64,000 bases of DNA from Desulfitobacterium dichloroeliminans LMG P-21439 (GTDB taxonomy: Bacteria > Bacillota > Desulfitobacteriia > Desulfitobacteriales > Desulfitobacteriaceae). Below the pieces are notes generated by a model. It saw only the letters and a program-made list of their open reading frames with translations, did not search any database and was not told where the DNA came from. Positions 43,316 to 52,241 of the stretch are shown here, piece after piece. The position numbers and the translations under genes are program-made. Every line of letters begins with the position of its first letter. The stretch's first letter is position 1. The DNA lies in assembly GCF_000243135.2 (NCBI RefSeq), contig NC_019903.1, forward strand, positions 658,001 through 722,000. The letters run 5' to 3'.

Positions 43316-44401
43316 ATGAACATGAGTCAAAAGCCTCTACCGGAGCAGTATCTTTCTCTCAGTGAGGAGGAAATGGATCGACGGATTCAGCAAGCGAAGA
43401 AAGTGTTGGGTTCGAAGCTCGTGATATTAGGACACCATTATCAACGAGATGAGGTTGTTCGCTATTGCGATCACCGCGGAGATTCCTTGAAGCTTTCTCA
43501 ATTGGCTGCCCAAGCGAAGGATGCTGAGTTCATTGTTTTTTGTGGTGTGCATTTTATGGCGGAGACCGCTGATATTTTGGGTGCGCCTGAGCAGAAGGTT
43601 ATCCTGCCGGATTTAGATGCGGGCTGTCCTATGGCTGATATGGCAGAACTAGAAGATGTGGAGCGATGTTGGAATCAGATTACCGCCCAGTACCAAGCGG
43701 AATTTGTGCCTGTAACCTATGTGAACTCTACGGCGGAAGTCAAAGCCTTTTGTGGCCGTCATGGGGGGTTAACCTGTACCTCTTCCAATGCCCTGAAGAT
43801 CCTTAAGACTCTGTTTAATGAGGGCAAGCATGTGCTCTTCCTTCCCGATGAGCATCTCGGTCGCAATACCGCTATCCAACTGGGCTTAGAGGAAGAAGAT
43901 ATGTTCCAATGGCAGCGAGAGAACTGGGATATTGAATTGCCGAAGGTCGCCCCGCAGATTATTCTTTGGGATGGCTACTGCGGTGTTCATCAGAGATTTA
44001 CTCCCGCCCATGTGGATTATGTCCGGAGTCAGTATCCGGGCATTACGGTGATTGTCCATCCGGAATGTAGTCATGCTGTAGTAGAAAAATCCGATTTGAG
44101 CGGCTCCACCGATTTTATCATTCGTCAAATTACGGCAGCTCCTGCCGGCAGTGTGTGGGCGGTGGGAACGGAGATCAATCTAGTCAGTCGCTTGGCCAAG
44201 GAAAATCCCGATAAAACCGTCATCTGCTTGAATGAAAATGTTTGCCTCTGTGTGATGATGAGCCGTATCAGCCAGCCCCATCTCCTATGGGTTTTGGAAA
44301 ACCTACAGCAAGGCAAGGTGGTCAATCAGATTAGCGTCAAGCCTGAAATAGCTAAGGATGCTGTGGTGGCTCTCGAACGCATGCTGGAGTTGAGTAAGTA
44401 A
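43316..44401 (+). CDS. nadA: Quinolinate synthase NadA
   Basis: 361 residues. It condenses iminoaspartate with dihydroxyacetone phosphate to quinolinate for NAD synthesis, using a [4Fe-4S] cluster. Family features: KLVILGHHYQRDEVVRYCDHRGDSLKLS, FCGVHFMAETADIL, LPDLDAGCPMADM (cluster cysteine), GLTCTSSNALKIL (second cysteine), FLPDEHLGRNTA, VHPECSHAVVEKSD, and NENVCLCVMM (third cysteine). CGGAGGAG precedes ATG 43316. Unusually, nadB and nadC are not next to it. Cytoplasmic. Confidence 0.95.
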   Translation: MNMSQKPLPEQYLSLSEEEMDRRIQQAKKVLGSKLVILGHHYQRDEVVRYCDHRGDSLKLSQLAAQAKDAEFIVFCGVHFMAETADILGAPEQKVILPDLDAGCPMADMAELEDVERCWNQITAQYQAEFVPVTYVNSTAEVKAFCGRHGGLTCTSSNALKILKTLFNEGKHVLFLPDEHLGRNTAIQLGLEEEDMFQWQRENWDIELPKVAPQIILWDGYCGVHQRFTPAHVDYVRSQYPGITVIVHPECSHAVVEKSDLSGSTDFIIRQITAAPAGSVWAVGTEINLVSRLAKENPDKTVICLNENVCLCVMMSRISQPHLLWVLENLQQGKVVNQISVKPEIAKDAVVALERMLELSK

Positions 44402-44520
44402 AACTACTCAAGATTAAATAAGCTTCAATCTATCCTACAATTCTTCTAAGATTGGACGGGGCAAAGGAGTAGCAGGAGGATTATGCACGAGCACTATGGA
44501 TGATGGGATGGAGGGTGTTT

Positions 44521-45441
44521 ATGCGTATTGAGCAGCTATACTATCTTGTTGAGGTGAGCAAGAATAAATCCCTGACTGTTGCTGCGGAGCAGATTCATGT
44601 GTCCCAACAGAATCTTAGTGTTGCCATTCGTAATTTGGAGAAGGAGTTTAATGTTGAGCTTTTAGTACGTTCCCATAAGGGTATATCCCTTACCAGTGAG
44701 GGGGAGGAATTTGTCAATAAAGCACAGGAGATTTTGACAAAGATTGACGAGCTGAATTCTCTATTTAATAAGAAACAGCTTGCCAAAAAAGTCCTTAAAG
44801 GTAGCCTCTGCATTGACGTGGTTCCTTACATGACCCTCCCGGATATTCTGGTTTCCTTTTATAAACTGCACCCCCAGGTCAATGTCATTTTAAAGGAGCA
44901 CAGTCCTCAAGAAATTATAAGTAATGTAGCTGAGGGGAAAAGTGACGTTGGTATTATCTTCCGCACAGGCGAGGATCAGGGATTTTCTGAGACCATCTCT
45001 GACCTGGGATTGAACTATGAAAATATTCTTGACGATAAGATTTTTGTTTGTGCCGGAAAAAAGTCCTCCCTTAAGAAAAAGCGTGTGATCTCGCATACCG
45101 AACTCTTTGAACAAAACTTGATTGTATCCGAAGATCTCTATGGGTGGATTCTGGATACTATCAAGCGTTATCAGGACCCCTCTTCTATACAGATTCAGAA
45201 ATCAAATAGTATGCAGATCTATAAAAAAATGATTGAAGAAGGTTTAGCAGTGGGTTTTGTTACCGGAATTGGTTTGGAAAAAGAGCTTATTTTCAAGAAG
45301 GGGGAAGTAGTTCCTATAGCCATCGAAAAGCACAATAATATCACCATTGGGTTGGTGTATTCTAGTGTTAATTCACAGACAGAGCTCTGTAAGGAATTCA
45401 TTAGCTATCTTAAATTAACAACACAAGATTATCATTGCTGA
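44521..45441 (+). CDS. LysR-type transcriptional regulator (start of the catabolic cluster)
   Basis: 306 residues. Winged helix at the N-terminus (MRIEQLYYLVEVSKNKSLTVAAEQIHVSQQNLSVAIRNLEKEF), then a periplasmic-binding-like effector domain (about 95-300). GGAGGG lies 5 bases before ATG 44521. It is followed by a terminator, and then by a same-strand run of catabolic genes with a 21-bp palindrome in front, the likely target. Inducer unknown. Confidence 0.87.
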   Translation: MRIEQLYYLVEVSKNKSLTVAAEQIHVSQQNLSVAIRNLEKEFNVELLVRSHKGISLTSEGEEFVNKAQEILTKIDELNSLFNKKQLAKKVLKGSLCIDVVPYMTLPDILVSFYKLHPQVNVILKEHSPQEIISNVAEGKSDVGIIFRTGEDQGFSETISDLGLNYENILDDKIFVCAGKKSSLKKKRVISHTELFEQNLIVSEDLYGWILDTIKRYQDPSSIQIQKSNSMQIYKKMIEEGLAVGFVTGIGLEKELIFKKGEVVPIAIEKHNNITIGLVYSSVNSQTELCKEFISYLKLTTQDYHC

Positions 45442-45478
45442 TCAAGCTTATAGCTCATGAGCAAATCTTTAACTATTT

Positions 45479-45506
45479 ATCCGAGAGACTCTCTCGGATT
45501 TTTTTA
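45479..45506 (+). terminator. Intrinsic terminator after the LysR gene
   Basis: ATCCGAGAG/CTCTCGGAT perfect stem, loop ACT, then seven T. Confidence 0.85.
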
Positions 45507-45568
45507 TACATCTATATGCCTTAGCAAAGACTTGTTAGTAACTTGCTGCAAACTCTCTAGGATAAAAG

Positions 45569-45589
45569 GCCACAAATCAGATTTGTGGC
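45569..45589. promoter_or_regulatory. 21-bp perfect palindrome, candidate LysR operator
   Basis: GCCACAAAT-CAG-ATTTGTGGC, 9-base perfect arms round a 3-base centre, about 110 bases before the dehydrogenase gene and just downstream of the LysR gene. It contains T-N11-A spacing. No T run follows, so it is not a terminator. Confidence 0.55.
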
Positions 45590-45697
45590 ATCCCGCAGAA
45601 TATTCTAAATTATGTGTTAGCCAGAACAAGTGAAAGTGACTACAATGTATATAAGAGGTTACATGGCGCCGTCACCTCATAAAAGGGGGCATAAGGA

Positions 45698-46627
45698 ATG
45701 AATATAGTTGTTATTGGCTCAGGTGTTATGGGACCTGGTATTGCTCAGGTATTCCTCATGGGTGGACATCATGTAATTATGTCTGATATTAAGGTGGAAG
45801 CCTTAGCGGAAGGAACTAAAGAAATACGTAATAGTCTAACCTTAATGGCATCCAAAGGGATCACCAATCAGGATGTCACGACCCTAATGAGCAATTTCCA
45901 AACCATGACCAGCTTAGAAGAAGCAGTGAAAGATGCGGACTTAGTCATAGAAGCTATCCCTGAGGTTATTAACATAAAACAAAAGGTTTATGAGGATTTA
46001 GATCAGTTCTGCCCTAAAGATACTGTTATTGTCAGCAATACATCGGCCTTGCCATTACCAGAGATATTTCCCCATTTTCGTCCGGGAAGTTTCTTCGTGG
46101 CTCACTTTATGAATCCACCCCAAATCATACCCTTAGTAGAAATAGTGAAAAACGACAAAACAAATCCAGAAAAAGTAGCTTGGCTCCGAGAAGTACTAGA
46201 GAAGTGTGGAAAAAAACCTATTGTCATCAATCAATTTATCAAAGGTTTCCTCATCAACCGGATGCAGACAGCTATGGCTCGGGAAGCCCTGTACCTCTAT
46301 GAAAAAGGAGTTGTTTCTCTAGAGGATCTGGATGTAGCAAATACAGCTTGTATCGGATTCAAATCCGCATGGCAAGGAACTTTTGAAACCATGGATTACA
46401 TCGGCTTAGATACCTGTGCCTTTGCTTACAATATCATTTTCCCGGATCTTTGCAATGACACGACAGTTCCCGCTACAGTGACCCAAAAAGTTAAGGAAGG
46501 GAAATTAGGCTTAAAATCAGGGGAAGGATTCTTCACCTATCCAGAGGATTCTAATGAGGTCTCCATGCAGCGACAAGCAGGTCTTTTAGAACAGCTTAAA
46601 CTCTTTAACGATTACATTAAAGAATAA
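45698..46627 (+). CDS. 3-hydroxyacyl-CoA dehydrogenase family NAD-dependent oxidoreductase
   Basis: 309 residues. N-terminal Rossmann domain NIVVIGSGVMGPGIAQVFLMGGH and VIEAIPEVINIKQKVYEDL, catalytic-site SNTSALPL and AHFMNPPQIIPLVEIVKN (catalytic His-Glu dyad), C-terminal domain INQFIKGFLINRMQTAMAREAL. It oxidises a 3-hydroxy acid or thioester to the 3-oxo compound. Besides fatty-acid beta-oxidation, the fold serves carnitine, gulonate and other hydroxy-acid dehydrogenases; no thiolase or crotonase is adjacent here, so a non-fatty-acid substrate is plausible. First gene of the cluster, with a ribosome site AAGGGGGC-like. Confidence 0.85.
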   Translation: MNIVVIGSGVMGPGIAQVFLMGGHHVIMSDIKVEALAEGTKEIRNSLTLMASKGITNQDVTTLMSNFQTMTSLEEAVKDADLVIEAIPEVINIKQKVYEDLDQFCPKDTVIVSNTSALPLPEIFPHFRPGSFFVAHFMNPPQIIPLVEIVKNDKTNPEKVAWLREVLEKCGKKPIVINQFIKGFLINRMQTAMAREALYLYEKGVVSLEDLDVANTACIGFKSAWQGTFETMDYIGLDTCAFAYNIIFPDLCNDTTVPATVTQKVKEGKLGLKSGEGFFTYPEDSNEVSMQRQAGLLEQLKLFNDYIKE

Positions 46628-46712
46628 AGCGCATATAGTGGCATGTCACCTTGGATGACTTTGGTTTAAAAACTCCTGAAGTTAGGAACTTTCACTCGGG
46701 AGGAAAATAGAG

Positions 46713-47972
46713 ATGAACACAAAATTCTCCTTAAGCCCGCGTCAAAAAGCCCTATGGCCCATCCTCATCTTGGGGGCGTTTTTCGAAGGCTTCGATGATG
46801 CATTGATCAATATTGCTTTACCTTATATTAAAGCAGATTTCAATCTGACCACCCAGATGTCCGGCTATGCACTGTCCATTATTGCCTTTGGTACCATGGT
46901 AGCCTTCTTTGTTTCGCGCATGGCGGACACTATCGGTCGCCGCAGAGTATTTTTAACCTGCGTGTATTTGTATTCTACGTGCAGCTTCTTGACAGCTTTT
47001 TCTCCTAATATCCAAGTGTTTATCTTCTTCCAATTTGTAGCTCGGATCTTCTTAATAGGCTGTTGGTCTGTGGGATATGTAATTCTTTGTGAGGAGTTCT
47101 CCACGGAGCATCGAGGAAAAGCTGTGGGGAGATTCCAGTTGACTGCTGTATTCGGGGCTTTGCTGATTGGAATTCTGCTTCCCGTTTTCACTAGTTTTGG
47201 TTTAAGCTGGCGAGCTCTTTATGTAGTAGGTGCTATTCCTATCATTCCTGTTTACCTTATGAGAAAGAATTTGCCTGAAACAGAGGCTTTTCTACAGATA
47301 CAAGAAGAAAAGAAGGAAGGCAATCGTGCGCAGAAGGAAGATTTCTTTGGTCCTTGGCGGAGTCCTTTTACCAAGTATATGGTCGTCATGTGTCTGGTAT
47401 GGGTATTCCTTTATTTCGGAGTCAAAGGATCCTTGAACTTCTTCTCCCTCAGAGTGGTTAGTGAATTAAGCTGGACTCCCAACATGGTAAGCTTAGGCCT
47501 CGTTCTCCAAACCCTTACTGGAATCTTCGTCATTGCCATGAACGGTAAAATGATGGACGTCATCGGACGCAAGCGTGCTGCTACCATCATCATCATCGTT
47601 GGTTGTGTATTTAGTGTATTGACCTTTACTCTAACAGGCTTCTACCCAGTACTGATCTGCAGCATTATTTCCGCGGGATTTGTTAACTCTTTCTTAATCG
47701 TAGGTTCCACTTTAACGAACGAGCTCTTCCCAACGGAAATCCGTGCGAATGCCATGGCTTGGTCCAATAACATCGTCGGCCGAATGGGACAGATTATTGT
47801 TCCTACCGCGGTTACTACTATGGCAATCTGGCTAGGCCTAGGAAATGCAACAGCCGTTGCCGTGGCTTTACCCTTAATTTCCCTCATATTAATTCTTTTC
47901 TTCTTGCCGGAAACGGGGATGAAGAAACCGAAAAATATCGACCCCTTAAATCCAAATGCTATTTCCAAGTAA
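46713..47972 (+). CDS. MFS transporter, metabolite:H+ symporter type
   Basis: 419 residues, twelve helices. The MFS loop 2-3 motif is present (SRMADTIGRRRVFL) and repeated in the second half (GKMMDVIGRKRAAT), with FEGFDDALINIALPYI in helix 1 and the helix 4-5 RFQLTAVFGALLIGILLP. The sequence fits the sugar/metabolite-proton symporter group that imports aromatic acids, sialate or short carboxylates. It starts 85 bases after the dehydrogenase and probably imports the cluster's substrate. C-terminus is cytoplasmic. Confidence 0.87.
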   Translation: MNTKFSLSPRQKALWPILILGAFFEGFDDALINIALPYIKADFNLTTQMSGYALSIIAFGTMVAFFVSRMADTIGRRRVFLTCVYLYSTCSFLTAFSPNIQVFIFFQFVARIFLIGCWSVGYVILCEEFSTEHRGKAVGRFQLTAVFGALLIGILLPVFTSFGLSWRALYVVGAIPIIPVYLMRKNLPETEAFLQIQEEKKEGNRAQKEDFFGPWRSPFTKYMVVMCLVWVFLYFGVKGSLNFFSLRVVSELSWTPNMVSLGLVLQTLTGIFVIAMNGKMMDVIGRKRAATIIIIVGCVFSVLTFTLTGFYPVLICSIISAGFVNSFLIVGSTLTNELFPTEIRANAMAWSNNIVGRMGQIIVPTAVTTMAIWLGLGNATAVAVALPLISLILILFFLPETGMKKPKNIDPLNPNAISK

Positions 47973-48072
47973 CAATGTGTAGTGTTAGTGAGCGTAGGCA
48001 GAAGTGCTATTTATGGAGCAGGCCTAGTCTGTTGGCTAGCTACTGAACTAAGAATAAACGGAGGTTTTTCTC

Positions 48073-49719
48073 ATGGAAGGAAAATGCAGAGCAGGAGCTC
48101 TTGTTTCTGAGGTCTTGAAAAAGGAAGGCGCTAAATATATCTTTGGTATTCCAGGTGGGCATATCTATCCTGCCATGGAGCGCTGTGAAGAACTGGGTAT
48201 TCCCTTCATCGGTGTTCGTCATGAAATGACCGCTGCTTTTGCAGCAGAAGGCTGGGCCTTAACCACCGGTAAATTCGGAGTATGCACAGGAACTGCCGGT
48301 CCAGGGGTGACTAATTTACTTACCGGCTTAGCCAACTCTTATGTGGGAGGGTTCCCGGTTTTTGCTCTCGGCGGTAAAGCTCGGGTTACGGAAAATGACC
48401 GTAACGAGCTCCAAGATTTTAATCAAATGGCTATTCTCAGTCAAATGACTAAGCATGCTCGTGCTGTCTCTGAGCCCAAACGGATCCCGGAATATGTGGG
48501 AAGAGCTATCGCTCATGCCACTACCGGCAAACCTGGACCAGTCTACATCGAGGTTCCCAGAGATCTTATGGAAACTGAAGTAGATCTCTCCACAGTGGAG
48601 TTCCAAGAAAGATATATCACTGAAAGCAAGCCCCAAGGAGATCCTGCCAGCATTCAAGCTGCTCTGGAACTGATTAAAGAAGCTCAAAAGCCGGTCATCA
48701 TCGCTGGTTCTGGAGTATGGTTCTCCCAAGCTCATCATGAACTCCAAGCATTCGTAGAAAAAACCGGCATTCCCTTCGCAACCCGCAACGCAGCCAGAGG
48801 ATGCATCACTGATAAACATCCATTGTTCATTAGCCCCGGCTATGATCACCCCATTCTCCAAGCCCTTTTGGCAGAAGCAGATCTAGCCATCGTTATCGGC
48901 ACTAGACCTGGCTTTACCTTAGGCAGAGGAAACTTCCGCAAAGACATGAAAATCATCCGCATCGATATCGATGCTGCAGAACTGAATAATCAGCTAGACG
49001 TTAAAGTGGGTATCCACGGCGATGCTAAGGAAGTTTTGAAGCAGCTCAATGCCGGAGTCGAGTCAGCAAGTCGTCCCCAATGGGTAGGATTCCTTAATGC
49101 CGTAAAACAACAATTTGCCGGTCTCTTTGGCCAAATGTGCGACCCCAGTCATTCACCTATTCATCCAGTTCATTTGATGAGTCAAATTGCACAAAGGGTG
49201 AATGAAGAAACCATCGTCGTCGTCGATGGGGGCGATACGGCTACTTGGGCTACTTTAGCACTACCAGCTTATGGCCCTGGACAAATGCTCTCTATTGCTG
49301 CAACTAGCTTTGGTCCTTTAGGTGTGGGCATGGGTTATGCCATCGCCGCTAAGCTGGCCCATCCAGAGAAGAAGGTCATTATGATCACTGGAGACGGAGC
49401 CTTCGGTTATGGAGTAGCAGAATTCGATACCTTGAAGCGGTATGGACTTGATATCACCACTATTATCCTTAACGATGGTCTCTGGGGCATGATCAAGCGC
49501 TCTGAGGCTAAGAAAGCCAACGGCAAAGCCAAATTCGTGGGTGTAGAGCTAATGGAACAAGTCCATTATGAAAAGGTAGTGGAAAGCTTGGGCGGTTACG
49601 GTGAATTCGTCACAGACCCTGCAGAAGTAGGCAACGCTATCGACCGTGCTCTAGCTTGCGGCAAAATGTCCTGCGTCAACGTCATCACCGACCCCCAATT
49701 CGGCCCCCCTAGCAGATAA
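48073..49719 (+). CDS. Thiamine-diphosphate enzyme, acetolactate synthase-like
   Basis: 548 residues with the three-domain TPP enzyme layout. The catalytic glutamate is in VRHEMTAAFAAEGWA (about 51), FGVCTGTAGPGVTNLL is the N-domain helix, VVDGGDTATWATL and MITGDGAFGYGVAEFDTLKRYG...NDGLW is the GDG-x-N thiamine/magnesium motif (about 432-462). It resembles acetolactate synthase catalytic subunits and 2-hydroxyacyl-CoA lyases. No regulatory subunit (IlvN) is adjacent, so biosynthetic valine synthesis is unlikely. It lies between the MFS carrier and the SCP2 gene in one direction. Confidence 0.82.
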   Translation: MEGKCRAGALVSEVLKKEGAKYIFGIPGGHIYPAMERCEELGIPFIGVRHEMTAAFAAEGWALTTGKFGVCTGTAGPGVTNLLTGLANSYVGGFPVFALGGKARVTENDRNELQDFNQMAILSQMTKHARAVSEPKRIPEYVGRAIAHATTGKPGPVYIEVPRDLMETEVDLSTVEFQERYITESKPQGDPASIQAALELIKEAQKPVIIAGSGVWFSQAHHELQAFVEKTGIPFATRNAARGCITDKHPLFISPGYDHPILQALLAEADLAIVIGTRPGFTLGRGNFRKDMKIIRIDIDAAELNNQLDVKVGIHGDAKEVLKQLNAGVESASRPQWVGFLNAVKQQFAGLFGQMCDPSHSPIHPVHLMSQIAQRVNEETIVVVDGGDTATWATLALPAYGPGQMLSIAATSFGPLGVGMGYAIAAKLAHPEKKVIMITGDGAFGYGVAEFDTLKRYGLDITTIILNDGLWGMIKRSEAKKANGKAKFVGVELMEQVHYEKVVESLGGYGEFVTDPAEVGNAIDRALACGKMSCVNVITDPQFGPPSR

Positions 49720-49755
49720 GAGTGGAACAAGGGTACAGGTATAATTATTCAAATT

Positions 49756-49786
49756 TGGGGACAGGGGAATAGATCCCTTGTCCCAG
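49756..49786 (+). other. Hairpin between the two thiamine enzymes
   Basis: GGGACAGGGGA/TCCCTTGTCCC pair, with a short ATAGA loop, followed by no T run. Its role (attenuation, mRNA end or chance) is not clear. Confidence 0.45.
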
Positions 49787-49900
49787 TTCCCTACCTAAAC
49801 CCTGAAGCATGTGAGTAATTACATATACTGAATAACAAAGTAAATTTATAATGCAACATTAGAAAGCAGCTAACTACTACAGAAATTGGAGGACACAGAA

Positions 49901-50221
49901 ATGAGCGTAAAAGAAGAAATCTACTCATTTTGCGAGAAAATGAATACTGACCCAGGTCATATGGAAGATAAGGATTTAACCTTCCAAGTTAACCTAAAAG
50001 AAAGTGGCCCCATCCAAATGGTCATCAAGGATGCTCAAATCACAGTGTATGAGGATTGCCCCCATACACCGGAGTTGACCCTAACCATCTCTGATGATGA
50101 TTATTCTAAATTACTTAAAAACCAACTCAACACTACAGTGGGTCTAATGACTGGAAAGGTTAAAGTGGACCGCGTTGATAAGGCCTTAAGGCTTTTGGAA
50201 GTCGTTAAGCAATACTACTAA
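49901..50221 (+). CDS. SCP2 sterol-carrier domain protein
   Basis: 106 residues, a stand-alone SCP-2 fold. LTFQVNLKESGPIQMVIKDAQITVYEDCPHTPELTLTISDDDYSKLL and the C-terminal LMTGKVKVDRVDKALRL are the usual core. SCP2 domains bind acyl chains, acyl-CoA or other hydrophobic molecules and often sit beside CoA enzymes. ATG 49901 has TTGGAGG 9 bases upstream. Cytoplasmic. In this cluster it probably holds a substrate or intermediate. Confidence 0.8.
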   Translation: MSVKEEIYSFCEKMNTDPGHMEDKDLTFQVNLKESGPIQMVIKDAQITVYEDCPHTPELTLTISDDDYSKLLKNQLNTTVGLMTGKVKVDRVDKALRLLEVVKQYY

Positions 50222-50329
50222 GAACAGCAAAAGATTAACAATCATGAGTCTTGTTAAGTCATAGGTGGTTTCATGTAACTATCTTAGTAAAGCATAGAAT
50301 ATGCTGGAGTAGATTTGGAGGAAAGTTCT

Positions 50330-52066
50330 ATGGAAAAAGTAAGAATGACACCCAGTGAAGCTATCTGCGAAACCTTATTGGCTGAAGGGGTGGATCATGT
50401 AACAGGTATTGTAGGATCAGCTTTTATGGATCTGTTAGATCTCTTTCCCACAGCCGGGATTAAATTCGTTCCTGTTCGTCATGAACAATCCGCCGGACAT
50501 ATGGAAGATGCTTATACTCGTGTAACCGGCCGTGCAGGAGTGCTCATTGGCCAAAATGGCCCTGGTATCACTAATATGGTCACCTCTGTGGCGGCAGCCA
50601 ATTCGGCTCATACCCCTATGGTTATTATTTGCCCCTCAGCTGGGACTCCGACAGTGGGCTGGGACGGCTTCCAAGAAGCAGACACCGTTCAGATTTTCAA
50701 AGCTATTACTAAGGAAACCATTCGCGTACCTCATCCTTCCCGGGCTGCCGATTGCCTGCGGACCGCTTTCCGCATCGCTTACGCGGAGCGGGGCCCTGTA
50801 CTCTATGATATCCCTAGGGATTATTTCTATGGAGAAATCGATGAGCAGATTCTCGAGCCCCATCAGTATCGTGTTTCCCAACGGGGTTGTGGCGATTTGG
50901 CTTCCATCGCTAAGTCTGTCGAGCTCTTAGGTTCCGCGAAGCGCCCAGTCATTATCTCCGGTCGCGGAGTTGTAGATACCCAATCCAAGGACATCGTAGC
51001 GAGAATTGCGGAGCTCCTTACTGCACCTGTTGCCTGCACATATCTCCATAACGATGCTTTTCCTTCAGATCATCACCTGTGGCTAGGGCCTATCGGATAT
51101 ATGGGCTCTAAAGCAGCTATGAATACAGTGGCAGAGGCAGATGTTATCCTTGCCTTGGGAACTAGACTTTCTGTCTTCGGTACCACTCCCCAATATGACA
51201 TCAATTACTTCCCAGACAGTGCCAAGATTATTCAAGTGGATATTAATCCTCGCAATATCGCCAGAACCCATCCGGTAGAAGTAGGTTTGATTGCTGATGC
51301 GAAAGAAGCGGCCAAAGAAATCCTCAAAGGATTACAGGCGAAAATTCCCGCTCCTCAAGTTAATGAGGAGTACATGAGTGTCATCAAGAGTCGTCAAGTA
51401 GCTTGGGATAAAGAAATCGCTGAATTAGCTATGGTAGATGGCGATCCTATCAATCCCCGCCGTGCTCTTTTAGAAATCCAAAACGTATTGCCTGAAAATG
51501 CTATAGTCACTACTGATATTGGTAATGTCTCCTCGACAGCCAATAGCTACCTGAGATTTAAAGGTGAAGGGATGCATATCGCTGCATTGACTTTTGGTAA
51601 TACCGGTTTTGCTTATCCAGCAGCTTTAGGTGCCCAAATGGCTAATCCAGATGCTCCTGTGGTCGCAATCGTCGGGGATGGTGCTTGGGGAATGAGCCTC
51701 CATGAAGTCAGTACAGCCGTAGAACATAATCTACCCGTCGTGGCTATTGTCTTCCGTAACATGGCTTGGTGTGCAGAGAAGAAAAATCAAATCGATTTCT
51801 ACAACAACCGCTTTATCGGCGCCGATATTCCTAATCCGGAAAGCTTTGCTCCAGTGGCCATCGCCATGGGAGCAGAAGGTATCCGTGTTAGTAATCCAGA
51901 AGAAGTGGGACCAGCTTTAGAGAAAGCCTTGGCATCCCGGAAACCCACCGTGCTAGAAATCGTATGCGATGGAACCCAACTGGCACCACCTTTTAGAAAG
52001 GATGCGCTGAAATTACCTACTCGCCTCTTGCCTAAGTACAAGGATTTAGATGTAAGAAATTGGTAA
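50330..52066 (+). CDS. Thiamine-diphosphate enzyme close to sulfoacetaldehyde acetyltransferase (Xsc)
   Basis: 578 residues. Start [61 protein letters not shown] (catalytic Glu in HEQ) and [11 protein letters not shown]-like [13 protein letters not shown] are typical of Xsc; [19 protein letters not shown]...FRNMAW is the TPP/Mg motif. Xsc turns sulfoacetaldehyde and phosphate into acetyl phosphate and sulfite, a step in taurine and isethionate use. Segments where Xsc has HAPVVAITPEAG differ here ([12 protein letters not shown]). No taurine aminotransferase, isethionate lyase or sulfite exporter gene lies nearby, so the substrate is open. TTTGGAGG precedes ATG 50330. Confidence 0.72.
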   Translation: MEKVRMTPSEAICETLLAEGVDHVTGIVGSAFMDLLDLFPTAGIKFVPVRHEQSAGHMEDAYTRVTGRAGVLIGQNGPGITNMVTSVAAANSAHTPMVIICPSAGTPTVGWDGFQEADTVQIFKAITKETIRVPHPSRAADCLRTAFRIAYAERGPVLYDIPRDYFYGEIDEQILEPHQYRVSQRGCGDLASIAKSVELLGSAKRPVIISGRGVVDTQSKDIVARIAELLTAPVACTYLHNDAFPSDHHLWLGPIGYMGSKAAMNTVAEADVILALGTRLSVFGTTPQYDINYFPDSAKIIQVDINPRNIARTHPVEVGLIADAKEAAKEILKGLQAKIPAPQVNEEYMSVIKSRQVAWDKEIAELAMVDGDPINPRRALLEIQNVLPENAIVTTDIGNVSSTANSYLRFKGEGMHIAALTFGNTGFAYPAALGAQMANPDAPVVAIVGDGAWGMSLHEVSTAVEHNLPVVAIVFRNMAWCAEKKNQIDFYNNRFIGADIPNPESFAPVAIAMGAEGIRVSNPEEVGPALEKALASRKPTVLEIVCDGTQLAPPFRKDALKLPTRLLPKYKDLDVRNW

Positions 52067-52103
52067 AGGTCTTACGCTAGGGAAGCATTCGTTGTAGTTA
52101 AAA

Positions 52104-52144
52104 AAAGGTATAATTCCTCATAATTTTGACGGAATTATACCTTT
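52104..52144. terminator. Terminator-like hairpin after the Xsc-like gene
   Basis: AAAGGTATAATTCC/GGAATTATACCTTT perfect 14-bp stem. A-rich and T-poor flanks suggest it acts in either direction at best. It ends the catabolic run before the alcohol dehydrogenase. Confidence 0.6.
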
Positions 52145-52241
52145 GCCTATGTCAGCAAGTATATTCCGCAGGGCATAAGCAAAGAAGCACCTATTACTTT
52201 TATTTGAACAAAGATGATATTATTTGTAAGAGGAGTATAAA

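Noticed and set aside
48328-48861. 177-codon minus-strand frame within the acetolactate synthase-like gene
   Set aside because: Antisense shadow of a strongly recognised enzyme gene; composition and sequence show no independent features.
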